DNA from: Serripes groenlandicus | Taxonomy: Eukaryota > Mollusca > Bivalvia > Cardiida > Cardiidae | Length of the DNA stretch: 64,000 bases | NCBI GenBank assembly: GCA_031761405.1 | Contig: JASEVX010000001.1 | Coordinates: 21,980,211 to 22,044,210 of the forward strand | Reading direction: 5' to 3' | Shown: positions 1 through 11,065 of the stretch, in pieces | Numbering within the stretch: the first letter of the stretch is position 1 | Layout of the letters: the number at the start of each line of letters is the position of its first letter | Position numbers and translations under genes: made by a program | Notes under the pieces: model-generated | The model's database searches: none | What the model saw: only the letters and a program-made list of their open reading frames with translations | What the model was told of the DNA's origin: nothing

Positions 1-174
1 ATGTTGCCATTTCATTTGCATTGTTTTCAGAGCGAGAAGGCAATATTCGGGATCTTAAATATTTTGCCTGGCAACGAAAATAAATCTAGTACAATTAGTG
101 GGTAGTGATAACTGGTAAGAACGTTTTAAGAAAATAACAGCACTGTGTCTATTCCCGAAATAAAGATCCCATTC

Positions 175-368
175 CAGAGGACTAGATAAGAGGGAGTGAA
201 CAGGTCTTTCCTCCGCGATATTTTTCTTATTACTCAACACAATCCTATGTTGTGGGTACTCAAAAGAATCGTCTCAGTGAGACGATTCTTTTGAGTACCC
301 ACAACATAGGGATTGAATGTCGAATAAGGATGTTAGGACATGAAAAACGCCCCTTATCTAGAGCTCTG
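175..368. mobile_element. Palindromic MITE-like element with perfect central hairpin
   Basis: The ends are inverted (CAGAG..CTAGATAAG against CTTATCTAGAGCTCTG). The centre, 244-310, is a perfect palindrome with two 33-bp arms and a 1-bp spacer. Related copies lie at 16829-17000, about 19155-19300, 21923-22226 (holding the assembly gap) and, diverged, about 39680-39790. It has no coding capacity. The transposon superfamily is not recognised. Confidence 0.75.
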
Positions 369-1560
369 TATAATGTAGTATGTTCACATTCCTTCCCTAT
401 CCAATCATTTGTAATACATTAAATGCATGTGTGAAATACCTAAAATAAAGAACGTCGTAATAAGTGATGCAACTATTGCTCGGACAATAGGCCTATCCAA
501 ATTCAAAATTCAAGAAACATTACATTTTATTAACCCTCCATGCAGACGCATTTTGGCGCAACGACTTTTGAAGAGTTTGCTACAAAGAGAGAAATTGTTC
601 ATCGGAAGATCAATAGCTCCTTTAGCCAAAAAATGTAAACTCTACTAAATAATTCAACTTTTATTCACAAGATTTACCATATTTTGCCTAAAGAGTTTCA
701 ATTTCATTTGCTGCAGATTTGTGTTATTATGGAACGGGTTAAAAAGACTTAATGATTACAAAGAATTGTACTGAAAATACTAATAGAGACAATACATTGC
801 TTCGTTTCGGGTTGATTGCATTCAACGAATATGCCAACAATTCAACTATGAAATATTAAATGATTATTGCAAATTGAATTTATCTATGTTAAACCATTTT
901 CAGCTCTAACCTATATTTTATTTTACAAAGTATAAGAATCATCGATTTACAATTTGTTTCTATATTACAGTTTGTTTCTATAATTCAGTTTGTTTCTTTC
1001 TATAACTCTTAACACATTATATGTAAATGATTTTTAAAAAAAAGTGCAGCATAATTTGATGTGTCGCCTGCCTTTGCAGGGTGACACATAGGGTTCACTT
1101 CTCCCTCGTCTGTCCTCACGCTCTTACCTACTTACTTATTGACCGGCGACACACGTGTGCCGTCGAACAATCCTGATATTATTTTGTGTTATCCCTCTGT
1201 TATTGTTGTGTTATTTTACTAATTGTCAACACATTGAACTTATAAGATTTACCAAATATGCAAAGAATGTCAATCTACGGCGGCTATTTCACCTAGCTAA
1301 TTTTTTCCTTTGTTTCTAATACATATAATCCACACACAAAACATTCTCCCCTAAGTAACTTGCTTCCTTCCCACGTTGATACAAATTCAATCTTAGACGA
1401 ATATTGACCCTTGACACAAATACCGTAACCCTATCCAAAATACAACAACTCTGCAGCAGACGGCTTTGAAAACATCTTCGAGAAGAAGTAATAATTAAAT
1501 GGAGTCAAAAACATTGAGTTAAAATGAAACAGTGATCATTATTAGTAATTTCTCCTTTTG
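369..1560. other. Gene-free AT-rich stretch
   Basis: No exon with plausible splice sites was seen. A short open frame at 427-648 lies over a diverged MITE remnant (CATGCAGACGCATTTTGGCG near 540). Around 1070-1160 a GTGTCGCC / GGCGACAC inverted motif occurs. Around 1450-1740 there is a degraded CTGCAG-type MITE. Confidence 0.5.
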
Positions 1561-1764
1561 TCACGATGTTTTCAAATGTCGTCTGTTGCAGATACGTCTT
1601 CATGTGGACAACTGTTAATTTCAGGAATCATTCATACAGATAGTGCACGGAGTTACCATCGACTTCACCTAGATATGCTTTCTGTGGAACAATGCGATAC
1701 AAGTAGAAACTGTTACATCGAGAAATATCTTATTTCTTAAAGTCTCTTATAAATGTGTCACTAA

Positions 1765-1912
1765 TAATAGCTCGTTATAAGCTGTCTCATCTGACATCTG
1801 CATGGTTTGCCACTTAGACATTAAAATTTCTTTTTTTTGGGTGAAAATGGATTGGTCCAATTTTCAACATGTAAGAGTCGTCTTTGTGAAATTCGGCAGT
1901 GAAAGAGTTAAA
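1765..1912. mobile_element. Half of a TTAA-flanked MITE (AGCTCGTTACGAGCT-centred family)
   Basis: The stretch runs from a degraded centre (GCTCGTTATAAGCTGTCTCA) to the end TTCGGCAGTGAAAGAGTTAA. It matches the right half of the family seen whole at 8490, 13058, 29997 and 31237. Its terminal 20 bp are the first part of the tandem array that follows. Confidence 0.65.
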
Positions 1913-2744
1913 CAGATTATCAAACAGACATTATCTTATTTTGAGTCGGCAGTGAAAGAGTTAAACAGATTATCAAACAGACATTATCTTATTTTGAGTC
2001 GGCAGTGAAAGAGTTAAACAGATTATCAAACAGACATTATCTTATTTTGAGTCGGCAGTGAAAGAGTTAAACAGATTATCAAACAGACATTATCTTATTT
2101 TGAGTCGGCAGTGAAAGAGTTAAACAGATTATCAAACAGACATTATCTTATTTTGAGTCGGCAGTGAAAGAGTTAAACAGATTATCAAACAGACATTATC
2201 TTATTTTAAGTCGGCAGTGAAAGAGTTAAACAGATTATCAAACAGACATTATCTTATTTTGAGTCGGCAGTGAAAGAGTTAAACAGATTATCAAACAGAC
2301 ATTATCTTATTTTAAGTCGGCAGTGAAAGAGTTAAACAGATTATCAAACAGACATTATCTTATTTTGAGTCGGCAGTGAAAGAGTTAAACAGATTATCAA
2401 ACAGACATGATCTTATTTTGAGTCGGCAGTGAAAGAGTTAAACAGATTATCAAACAGACATAATCTTATTTTGAGTCGGCAGTGAAAGAGTTAAACAGAT
2501 TATCAAACAGACATAATCTTATTTTGAGTCGGCAGTGAAAGAGTTAAACAGATTATCAAACAGACATGATCTTATTTTGAGTCGGCAGTGAAAGAGTTAA
2601 ACAGATTATCATACAGACATTATCTTATTTTGAGTCGGCAGTGAAAGAGTTAAACAGATTATCAAACAGACATTATCTTATTTTGAGTCGGCAGTGAAAG
2701 AGTTAAACAGATTATCAAACAGACATTATCTTATTTTGAGTCGG
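1893..2744 (+). repeat. 53-bp satellite, 16 tandem copies
   Basis: The unit starts TCGGCAGTGAAAGAGTTAAA and repeats exactly every 53 bp from 1893 to 2740, giving 16 copies plus TCGG of a 17th. Copies are nearly identical. The few variants (CATGATC, CATAATC, TTAAGTCGG) are shared by some neighbouring or alternate units, as expected from recent local amplification. The first 20 bp of the unit equal the end of the adjacent MITE half. There are no unique spacers, so this is not a CRISPR array. Open frames across it reflect only the repeat. Confidence 0.95.
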
Positions 2745-2876
2745 GTGTATTTGCGGATAAATCGTTTTACCTGCGATAAACTCAGAACTCAAAAATCAGA
2801 ATTTGTATTAGTTCAAAAAGTCTCCGGCCTAAAATACATAACAGTTGGATTAAACCCATTGCATTTAGAGACATAT

Positions 2877-3075
2877 ATTGCAGACGACTTTTTTTAAAAC
2901 TCTGCCGCAAGAGGAGCAATCGCACAAAAAAGAGCATTGCCCCATTATCACATTTTGTTCAACTCTGTTCAATAATTATATTTTCATTTATATAAATCTT
3001 TCCGTATTGTTTTCGTCTGGATGTTTTCAAATTCGTCTGCTAAAAGACGTGTTTGCATGTCGGAAAGGGGACTAT
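2877..3075. mobile_element. Diverged CTGCAG-family MITE
   Basis: Ordered family landmarks remain: TTGCAGACGACTTT at the left, a degraded centre, ATTATATTTTCATTTATA in the middle, and TCGTCTGCT...CGGAAAGGGG at the right. It lies just upstream of the candidate exon at 3107. Confidence 0.55.
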
Positions 3076-3106
3076 TAAGATTACTCTCAAACTTTGTCTC
3101 TTCCAG

Positions 3107-3312
3107 CCAACTGGAGTCGCAAATACGACGGAAGTATCCGACCACGTACGGGACTTGTATTTGTGGAGCCAGGCGTCTACGGGGATTTGATGCGTGAGGA
3201 GAAAGAAGCCAAACAGAGGATTTCGACCAGTGTACGACACCAATATACCAACGGGAGTGTCTCACAACTCAGTCTCCATAGTAACGAGCATTCCGAATCA
3301 ACGTTGCCATGA
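3107..3312 (+). CDS. Probable terminal coding exon of an unidentified gene (partial)
   Basis: A pyrimidine-rich tract ending TCTTCCAG at 3106 precedes an open frame entered two bases into a codon (CC AAC TGG AGT...), with TGA at 3310-3312. It encodes 67 complete residues. The composition differs from the flanking AT-rich DNA: balanced codon use and a hydrophilic, Ser/Glu-rich tail ending in STLP, as in a cytoplasmic C-terminus. No upstream exon was recognised in the window, so the rest of the gene would lie to the left. No canonical AATAAA was seen within about 60 bp downstream. The family is not recognised. The alternative is a chance open frame, and RNA evidence would decide. Confidence 0.4.
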
Positions 3313-3462
3313 GGACAAATAGGTTACCATGGTGACAATATTTTTATTTAAAATGCCATTTATATATTTCCAGACTTTTTTTTTTAATTATGAATCACTA
3401 GGTCATGGGTTTAAAATTGTGAACGCTTTGATTTCTTTTTAAATTATTCCGTCTATGACTGA

Positions 3463-3813
3463 CAGGGGCGTAGCTCCCTTTAGGCACTGTAGCCATTTGC
3501 CTACACATTTTTTTCTCAAAATGCCCCAAAATGCAACTGCGGCGATAGACATCTGCGTAATGTATCGACCAGATCAGCCTGCGCTGTCCGCGCAGACTGA
3601 TCCGGCCGAAACATTCCGTCTTAGGGGGATATATGTATAGAGTAGTGATTCCTGAAACAAAACAGAAAATCCACAGGAGGCGAAAAGTGTTTATCCGGGT
3701 AGGCCTGTGCGGCATGCTTAGGCTGATCCGGGTCGATACTTTACGCAGAGTCCACAATGTTGATTTTCTCACGAGACGGCCTACACATTGATTATTGCAA
3801 TGCTACGCCCCTG
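3463..3813. mobile_element. Composite DNA element with CAGGGGCGTAGC ends
   Basis: Perfect 12-bp terminal inverted repeats CAGGGGCGTAGC / GCTACGCCCCTG are flanked by the 5-bp direct repeat ACTGA (3458-3462, 3814-3818). The interior is a truncated copy of the GAGCCGTTCC palindromic element (see 16076-16312). The same outer/inner arrangement recurs at 32897-33197, so the composite has moved as one unit. Confidence 0.8.
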
Positions 3814-4332
3814 ACTGATGCTACAATGATGTAGTGATAGTATACTTAACTTCTTCCCCACGTGCATACTATACTTATTTTGACGTAGACTACTTCAGAC
3901 AACACATCTGAAAAAAACGTTTTCAACTTCATTCAATAAGTGTCCTTTTATTTATAGAGATTTTACCATATTTTGACTAAATGTTTTCAAATACGTTTTT
4001 TTCATATTAATTATAAGTGGGAAAACGGTTGAATTGTTTCGTTCCCAATGTAATTGTGACACTGAATTGGTGCATTTACGAGTATCTTTCGAATTATGCC
4101 TAAGTAAATTTTGTTGACAAATGATGAACACGATAAGTGTGTTTCTCCTTACTATGTGATCTAAACGTGCACTGTATCTCTTAGCTTTTTTGAAAACTTC
4201 CTATCATCATAAGCGAACAGTGAAGATCCAGAGCAAGCTGCATGAATGCGCATCTTTACCTCGATCTACACTGATCACTAGTGTTCTGTGGTTAGCGCTG
4301 CTGAATTTAGTAATTGGTCATGGATACAGGTC

Positions 4333-4562
4333 TTAACCCTTTCCCTCATATAGACGCTTTCTGACGTCTCCGCAGCAGACGGCTTTTTGAAAACATAGTG
4401 ACAAAAGAATAAATTGCACAAAACGTGCAATTTCTCCTTTTGCCACAATGTGTTCAACTTTTTGTCATAGATTATCCATTCAATTATGGAGATTTTCTAT
4501 TTTCTGACAAAATACGTTCAAAGTCGTCTGCTGCAGAATTGCCGTATGAGGGAAAGGGTTAA
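4333..4562. mobile_element. TTAA-flanked CTGCAG-family MITE (piggyBac-like)
   Basis: The element runs TTAACCCTTTCCCTCATATA ... TATGAGG...GGGTTAA, about 230 bp. CTGCAG-like motifs sit about 45 bp inside each end and a central hairpin reads AAATTGCAC...GTGCAATTT. A TTAA target with ends starting CCC is typical of piggyBac-superfamily elements, so this is inferred to be a non-autonomous derivative. It is the commonest repeat in the window. Confidence 0.85.
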
Positions 4563-4564
4563 GT

Positions 4565-5123
4565 AAATATTAGTAGGTTCCTTAGTTATCTCCCCTGTGT
4601 AGAGAAACATCACTATGTTGCTGGGTTATAGGTCAATCTGTTTCTTTGTTATCTCCCTTGTGATGAGAAACATCACCATGTTGAATGGCTGTAGGTCTTA
4701 AGTAAATACTAGTTTGTTCCTTTATTATCTTACATGTTTTAAGAAACATCGCTATAGACAGGGGATTTCTATTCCAATGTGATATGTTGCACAGGTAAGA
4801 CTGTACATCATTGACATTATACTTCCGAAAGGTTCCAGTCCGTCCAAAATGAGTTTGTCTTCAGGAAATAAGTTCAGTCCAACCTGTGTTTAATGACAAC
4901 CTATGGGAAGAGAACAATGTGGTCTTTGTTCACAGGTGGTCTTTACTGCAGGGTCATTTATACAATAAATGAGTATTTGGGGAACTAAAAGTGTGGTCGC
5001 TATAGACAGGGAATTTATATTCCAATGTGGTCTTTAGCACATGTTTGACTGTACATCATTGACATTATACTTCCGCAAAGGTTCCATTCCGTCCAATGTA
5101 ATTGTGTCTTCTAGAAATAAGTA
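4565..5123. repeat. Local duplications
   Basis: A roughly 118-bp block (ACAGGGGATTTCTATTCCAA... to AAATAAGT) at 4756-4873 recurs at 5006-5123, 250 bp later. A related fragment occurs at about 54540-54650. Before it, 4565-4760 holds about three degenerate ~85-bp units with TTATCTCCC and GAAACATC. Confidence 0.65.
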
Positions 5124-5689
5124 ATGTGTGATCATGTTATGTGTACGTTATGTGCCACGTCACACGATAACCGACATTCAGCTAGGGGCGACCGGGAAAG
5201 ATCCAGATCAGCCTACGCTTACGCGCAGATTAACCAAGATCTTTCCTGTAAGCCATCTTGTCGTACCTGTCAGACTCCTGAAGGACGGTTATAACCAAAG
5301 ATCGACGTTACATGTAAGCAATACATATTTTCCATTACTACAATAATTATCTCCAATGTCTGCCATTTTGATAGGCAAATGCGATTAAGATTAAGAATAT
5401 ATTTTTTAAAACCGGGATAATTAGGAAAACACAAAGAAATGTTAAGGTTGACAACCATATGTCGCTGATGCCTTTGTATGATCTAGTTATATCGACCTCT
5501 TGATTTAATTATTTTTTACACATGCAATTGTTTAATTTAATTTAATTATAATTGATATTTCAACCTTTCAACTTATAGTTAATTTGCCTATCAAAAAGGT
5601 CGACAAGGGAGATGTATTCCATCCCTATTGCCATTAATTTCAAAACTTCCGAAGGTCGATTTTCGTGTGACTGTGCTCAACTATAACGT

Positions 5690-5945
5690 ATACCGAGGGC
5701 TTGTTGAGAAACTGTTGTAACTTAAAACCTATTTTGAAAACCCTGGATTAGGGGCAGTTTTGACTCCTTTGTAAACAATGCAAATTTAGGTGCCATTGCT
5801 CAGAACGAGCAATGGCACCTAAATTCCATTGTTTACAAAGAAAAATGATTTAACGCTTTTAAATTTGTTATGGCAAGGTAATTAACCTTGGTAAAAAAAA
5901 TACAAATTTTATTTGCAACTGTTTCACGCCAAGCCCTCGATACAG
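5690..5945. mobile_element. Palindromic element with strong hairpin centre
   Basis: Ends near CCGAGGGCTTG and CAAGCCCTCG are inverted. The centre, 5767-5840, pairs CTTTGTAAACAATG...GGTGCCATTGCTC with GAGCAATGGCACC...CATTGTTTACAAAG. It has no coding capacity. The stretch 5124-5690 holds a degraded GATCCAGATCAGCCTACGC element fragment and otherwise nothing recognised. Confidence 0.6.
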
Positions 5946-6179
5946 CAGTTGCGGATTTTCTTCCGTTAACAGAGAATTAAGCTTCGCCATGCAAAATTGA
6001 GTATTCTTGCATCTTCGAACCTTTAAGTGATACCGGAAAGAGGAGGCAACAAACCCCATAACTCCAGGCAGTGTCTTCAGATTTACCTAACCTAAGTGTT
6101 ACCCTAGCAGTAATTCCCAGCCAGAAAAAAAGCATCAGAGTGCTTTGAAAGACTGTTATGTGGATACTGGTTTGGTTAA

Positions 6180-6266
6180 AGGAACGCCGTGATATAACTG
6201 CAGCATTGTTGAAATCTACGTTAAACCCAAATGAACTAAGAAATCAATCAATCAATCAATCAAACG
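6180..6266 (+). mobile_element. 3' fragment of a tRNA-derived SINE
   Basis: The conserved SINE tail (GCCGTGATATAACTG...ATTGTTGAAA...GTTAAACCC) is followed by an AATCAATCAATCAATCAATC-type tail. The tRNA-like head is missing, as in a 5'-truncated copy. Confidence 0.75.
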
Positions 6267-8489
6267 AAATACTGCCTCAGGTAAAATCTGAAAATATCAT
6301 AAATGTTGTTTTGCATTAAACTGTGATTACGATTTTCTCTTGTTTTACTTTTTAAGAATGTTTTAGGAAATTTAAATGCACGTCGCACATATATGTATAA
6401 GCCTAGGCATTAGTTATCGTTTGTATTATGATAAAGCGTACATGTATCTAGTATTTATGTTTGTTTCATTTAAGTGCCTGTGATATATTGGTTAAAAGTG
6501 CAAATGAGTTTTATTCTTTTTCCCAGATTTACAATAATTACCCCCCTTGACAGCCATATTTAGGCCAGATGGAAGCAATTATTTTTCCATAGGCGACCAT
6601 TACAGCGTTTTGGGCTATGGCTCTTTTCCAACAATCCCAATAACCCTGAAACCTATATTCAACTAAAGTTCAATCTTAAAACTACCTAAAAAGAACAAAA
6701 AACTCACATATTGACCCTCCTTTTTTTGTTTAGCTATGACTTCAAATTAAATGTTCCCCTTAGCCCGCAGTGAAATTTACTATAAATTTCAGAAAATACA
6801 TGTTTTCCTAAAAATGGCCCTTAAGCTGTCAATATAGCTTAAAGCAAACAATGTTTTGATTACAAATCAGTCAGAGGCTATTCAACTTTATCAAACTTTA
6901 TCAAAAACACTTACAATTTCAACAAAATCATTATTGTCCAATGGGAGAGCATTTCCGTTTTATGGAGTCATCTAAAAGTTTCTGCCCGGCGCTCTGATCC
7001 GAATTACTTCCTTTAGACATTAATAGAGTGAAGAATATTAAGAACATAAAAATGAATTTGAGTAAGGTGAGTTCATAATGAGCAATTTCACTTTTTGTCA
7101 CAATGTTTTCAACCCTATTCAATAAATATGCTTTTATTTTTCGAGATATTCAAGATTTGTGTAAAGATTTTTTAGAATTCGTCTGCTGTAGATGTGTTGT
7201 ATATGAGGAAGGGTTAACCATCACCTCATTGAGCAAATCTGCTACAGGTGACTTTGAAACCATGGTGGATCGTGTAGAATTCAGCATGAGACATTGTTGA
7301 TTACATCAACATGATACAATGAGAATTTGCTCATCGTGAAGTCTTCTGCTGTAAATACGTCAACATGTGTCTGTCTATAAGTGGCACTGGGATAGAAATC
7401 GTGATAGATCTTGACAAATGAAAGAATAGACCCAGACAGAAAAGGGAACATAAAACAACCAGAGTTCAAAGACATCTATACTTAGTTCACATAAGTACAA
7501 TGTGTATCTTCCCTTGTGGTCAATTATTGTATGATGTAAAGAAAAAGATCAAATAATAAATCATTAAACATGTACAAAAACAATTAAACCAAGAATCTGA
7601 TATAATCAAATGAAACAGAATATGCAAAGAACTATGATTGTTAAATGCAAATTTGTTTATGTTTCCTAAATGTCCCATGTGGTTGCCTATCTCAAAACGA
7701 CATACAAGGGAGGTAGTCATTGTAGTGCTGGGAACTAGGTTTTGTTTATTTACGACATCTGTGTGCACTGTAAACGTCTATGTGATTTGTGATAACGTAA
7801 TTTGTGATAAATGTTTTATTTATTTTGTGATAGGTTTTTATTTATTCTTACAAAAGAACGCTGTTGGGATCATTTATATGCTTATAAAACAATTAGTAAA
7901 GGATTCTGTGATTTTATTTAATAAATGAAATAAGCCATTTACAATGCGGTTACATCACTTGGTGGTTATATTTTGTTTACCAAGCATCTTTAGCTTCGTT
8001 TAAGCTATTCTGGTACCCGGCGTACTATATTTAATTAGTACGTCTAGCATGAACCATAAACTAGATTGGTCACTCCCCTAATTATATATCGCTGTCGCAT
8101 ATATGGTAAATAAGTTTAACAGTTTGGAATCAATACTTGAATAATAGAACAGAACAGAACAGAACAGAAGTTTATTCATACGACTTGAACACATAGGGTT
8201 CATCGTCAAAACATTTACAATATACATGTGCATACGAAAACAAATAGACATACAGTTTAGCAATATACTATTTTAAAAGAATAATACACTTCCCAAGAAG
8301 GCGGAAATAATGTTTAAAATGAGCGGAATATATAAGTATGAAGATATTCAGATAAAGTGATTGGTGCTATGTTTTCATGCCATGTTAAGCAATAAGCTCA
8401 ACATGAAAAGGAGCCATAATTCTCAACGTCTAATCATTTACTACATTAAGTACAAATAATGAACCAAACTACATTCAATGTTTGAAACT
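6267..8489. other. Gene-free AT-rich stretch
   Basis: No splice-bounded coding exon was found. A diverged CTGCAG-family MITE lies at about 7065-7215. Short open frames at 7520-7928 overlap on both strands in AT-rich DNA, with no family resemblance. Around 8145-8170 there is a short (GAACA)n run. Confidence 0.5.
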
Positions 8490-8704
8490 TTAACTCTTTC
8501 AGCGCCGAATTGTTTAAAGAAGACTCTTCCATATTCAAAATCGGGCGTCTCCATTTCTCTTATAATAAGAGTTTTTGAATATTTTTTTATAACTTAAAGG
8601 CAAACAATACTGATTACAGGTGAGACAGCTCGTTACGAGCTGACTCACATGAATATGTATTGTTTGCAAAAACCTCAACATTGCCTTTGGCTCGTAAAGA
8701 GTTC
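8490..8704. mobile_element. TTAA-flanked MITE, AGCTCGTTACGAGCT-centred family
   Basis: It starts TTAACTCTTTCAGCGCC and ends near TTTGGCTCGTAAAGAGTT. The centre is the palindrome AGCTCGTTACGAGCT inside GGTGAGAC...GACTCAC. Full-length relatives are at 13058, 29997 and 31237. Confidence 0.8.
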
Positions 8705-8875
8705 AGCGGTTGGTCCAGACAAATGTTGGCTCCATAGCCGTTTGCTTTCTACACCATTTCCAAAGGGAGCTGCCATTATTGGCGTATGCCTGGCCATATT
8801 TAAAGGTAAGGGCAGGTTACACAAGTTTTGTTTACACGCCTACTTCAGCCTATGTTCGTTCTGTCCGTCTGCTCG

Positions 8876-9045
8876 GTGTTTCCTGGGTAAGTAACCAGTA
8901 GTACTGGTTCATTTATACTCACACAAGCCAGTCAGGCGTAATGCTAACCCCGCAACCCTAAGCGCCAATGAGGGTAGCCATAACTACCATGTTTGTATAC
9001 GATATTTCTATAATACGTTCTCTACTACTTCACCACCGAGGCATT
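8876..9045 (-). mobile_element. SINE, 3'-truncated copy
   Basis: On the minus strand it reads from a tRNA-like head (GCCTCGGTGGTGAAGTAGTAG) into the shared SINE body (AGGGTTGCGGGGTTAGCATT, CTGACTGGCT, AGTACTACTGGTTACTTACC). The conserved TTGTTGAAA tail is missing. Confidence 0.65.
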
Positions 9046-9445
9046 CAGATTACCCTTACGGGCTTTCCTGACCCTCGCGCTACATTACTACACATAACAT
9101 TCTTCCTAGGCAACTGGTTGAGTAATGTAAAGATGTAATCAACTCTCTCTGTGACACGGTAACTGCACTGTACATTTTGACAGGCGTAGTTAATATGTAC
9201 AAAGTTTGGACATCTGACCAATAATTAATGGACTAACTTCCCTAAGGCAGTTAGGCAGATAGTATATATAACCACTGAATTCATATGAAAGAGAGCCTGT
9301 TTTGGCCGTGAGTCTGGGACATGTACTTATGAGAGAGCCTCTTCTGGCCGGGCTTTTGGGACATGTACATCTCGTAATAAACAAGTTAAAATGTATTATG
9401 AGTTGTTACTTTGTTACAGTAATGATTATATTTATGTAGTTCATG

Positions 9446-9636
9446 GGTCATTCGTCTTTCACCAATGGGCTGTTTAACAGTCTATATGGAAAAGCAGCCA
9501 GTTGCTTGGAAAGTATGTTGTGTGGTATACTGGTATGGGGAAACCAGGAAATGCATGGGTAGGCCACATGGTCACCGTGATATGACTGAAAATGTGTTGA
9601 AAACGGCGTTTAACACTAATCAATCAATTATAAGAA
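9446..9636 (+). mobile_element. SINE, 5'-truncated, GCAGCCAGTTGCTTGGAAAG type
   Basis: It contains CACCAATGGGCTG, AAAGCAGCCAGTTGCTTGG, AACCAGGAAATGCATG, GTGATATGACTG and GTTGAAAACGGCGTTTAA, with an AATCAATCAATT tail. The same order of blocks is seen at 21721-21884 and 58608-58902. The head is absent. Confidence 0.75.
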
Positions 9637-9794
9637 TGGTATTTTATGCTGCTTTTGCTTAAACTTATTTATTTGACATCGATTGCGAAACAAGTATTTA
9701 GCTTATAAATATTAATCACGCTAGATGTCTTCTTGCTGGAGACTTTTAAAATCAGTAATCCCAACGATTGTGTTGAAAAATCCCAATGTCAGAA

Positions 9795-9866
9795 TCCACT
9801 CATCACGGGATTCGAACCCAGGACCTTTTTGTAGGAGATGCCGATGATCTACCACTACACCACTTA
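9795..9866 (-). repeat. tRNA-like sequence (SINE head or tRNA relic)
   Basis: The minus strand carries an A-box-like TGGTGTAGTGGTAGA and a B-box-like GGTTCGAATCCC at roughly the right spacing. Acceptor and anticodon stems do not pair well and it merges into SINE-like sequence, so it is not called as a working tRNA gene. Confidence 0.5.
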
Positions 9867-10336
9867 TGCTGCTTTCAACAGCATTTCAGTCATAGCACTA
9901 AGTTGTCTGGGTAAAATTACCTGAAGAGCCTCTCAATTTGTTATATGTAACTGGATAAAGTATTTCTTCCTTCATTCTTTCGTCTGGCGTTTTACTGAAA
10001 TGAAAAGCTATCCATTTTACAAGTTAGGAATTAGTAAATATTTATCGGTTTTATCACACCAAAAGGAGATAGGAAGATCTGTTTAACATATATGATATCA
10101 AATCCTGCAAGTAGGAAATAAGTAAATGTATAACAGTTTTAGCATACATAAACTAGTTAAGTAAATATATTTTACATATATAGTAAATCAAATACACCCA
10201 GTGTCTATACACTTTCAATAATTTCCATCATACAGACGTATTTGATGCATCGGCAACAGACGAATGTTTAAGTTATCGTCGAAAAAAGGAGAAATTGCAC
10301 AGAAATCCTTGTATACAAATGTGAGCAGACGGACAG

Positions 10337-11065
10337 ACACATAATTAGGAAGCGCAATGAGAGAATTGAGGAGCGTAAAGAGCGCAATGAGCGAATGAGC
10401 GCAATGAGGAGCGCAAAGACCGCAATGAGCGAATGAGCGCAATGAGGAGCGCAAAGAGCGTAATGAGGGAATTACCCGGCTGTAGCTTTTCCGGGGACTC
10501 GTAACAGAAAATACAAAAATGCACGGAAAATACAGGGAAACCATGGAAAAACCATCGAAAAAAACCATGGAATTTAATGTTAAGATGCGGAAACGCTGGG
10601 AATGATCCGAATAATTCGGGGTCCACGGAACCATTCCAGTGTGTTCACAGAACCGTTCCGGGGTGTCCATGGAACCGTTCCGGGTTGTCCATGGTATTTC
10701 CGGGTTTTCCACTTAAATGTACTGGAGTTTCCATGGAAAGTGTCAGATTATCCCAAAATATCCCTGGAAAGTTGTCCGAATACTCCGGGGATTTTCTACA
10801 GCCGGGTAAGGAGCGCAACGAGCGCATTGAGGGTGCTCATTGCGCTCTTTGTGATCCTCAATGCGCTCGTTGCGCTCCTTAATGCGCGTGTTGCGTTCAT
10901 TACGATTTTTGCGCTCCCCATTGCGATCGTAGCACTCCTAAATGCGTTAATTACGCTCATTGCACTCCTTATAGCGCTCCTAATGCTCCCAAATCCTCTC
11001 CAAAGCTGAGCTCATTGTGCTATTCGCGCTCCTCAATTCTCTCATTGCGCTCCGTTATTATGTGT
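10337..11065. mobile_element. 729-bp fold-back element with GAGCGCAATGAG arms
   Basis: The outermost ACACATAAT / ATTATGTGT and the blocks GCGCAATGAGAGAATTGAGG / CCTCAATTCTCTCATTGCGC are inverted. Each arm is a degenerate tandem of about 12 bp (GAGCGCAATGAG). Inside, TTACCCGGCTGTAG...CCGGGGA faces TCC..CTACAGCCGGGTAA, and the core holds repeated CCATGG/GTTCCGG motifs. Overlapping open frames on both strands here are by-products of the repeat. Confidence 0.75.

Noticed and set aside
1893..2744. CRISPR-like array
   Set aside because: The repeat is continuous with no unique spacers, in a eukaryotic, MITE-rich context.
10215..11009. Overlapping open frames of 60-165 codons on both strands
   Set aside because: They arise from the fold-back element, whose 12-bp units leave several frames open; there is no domain resemblance.
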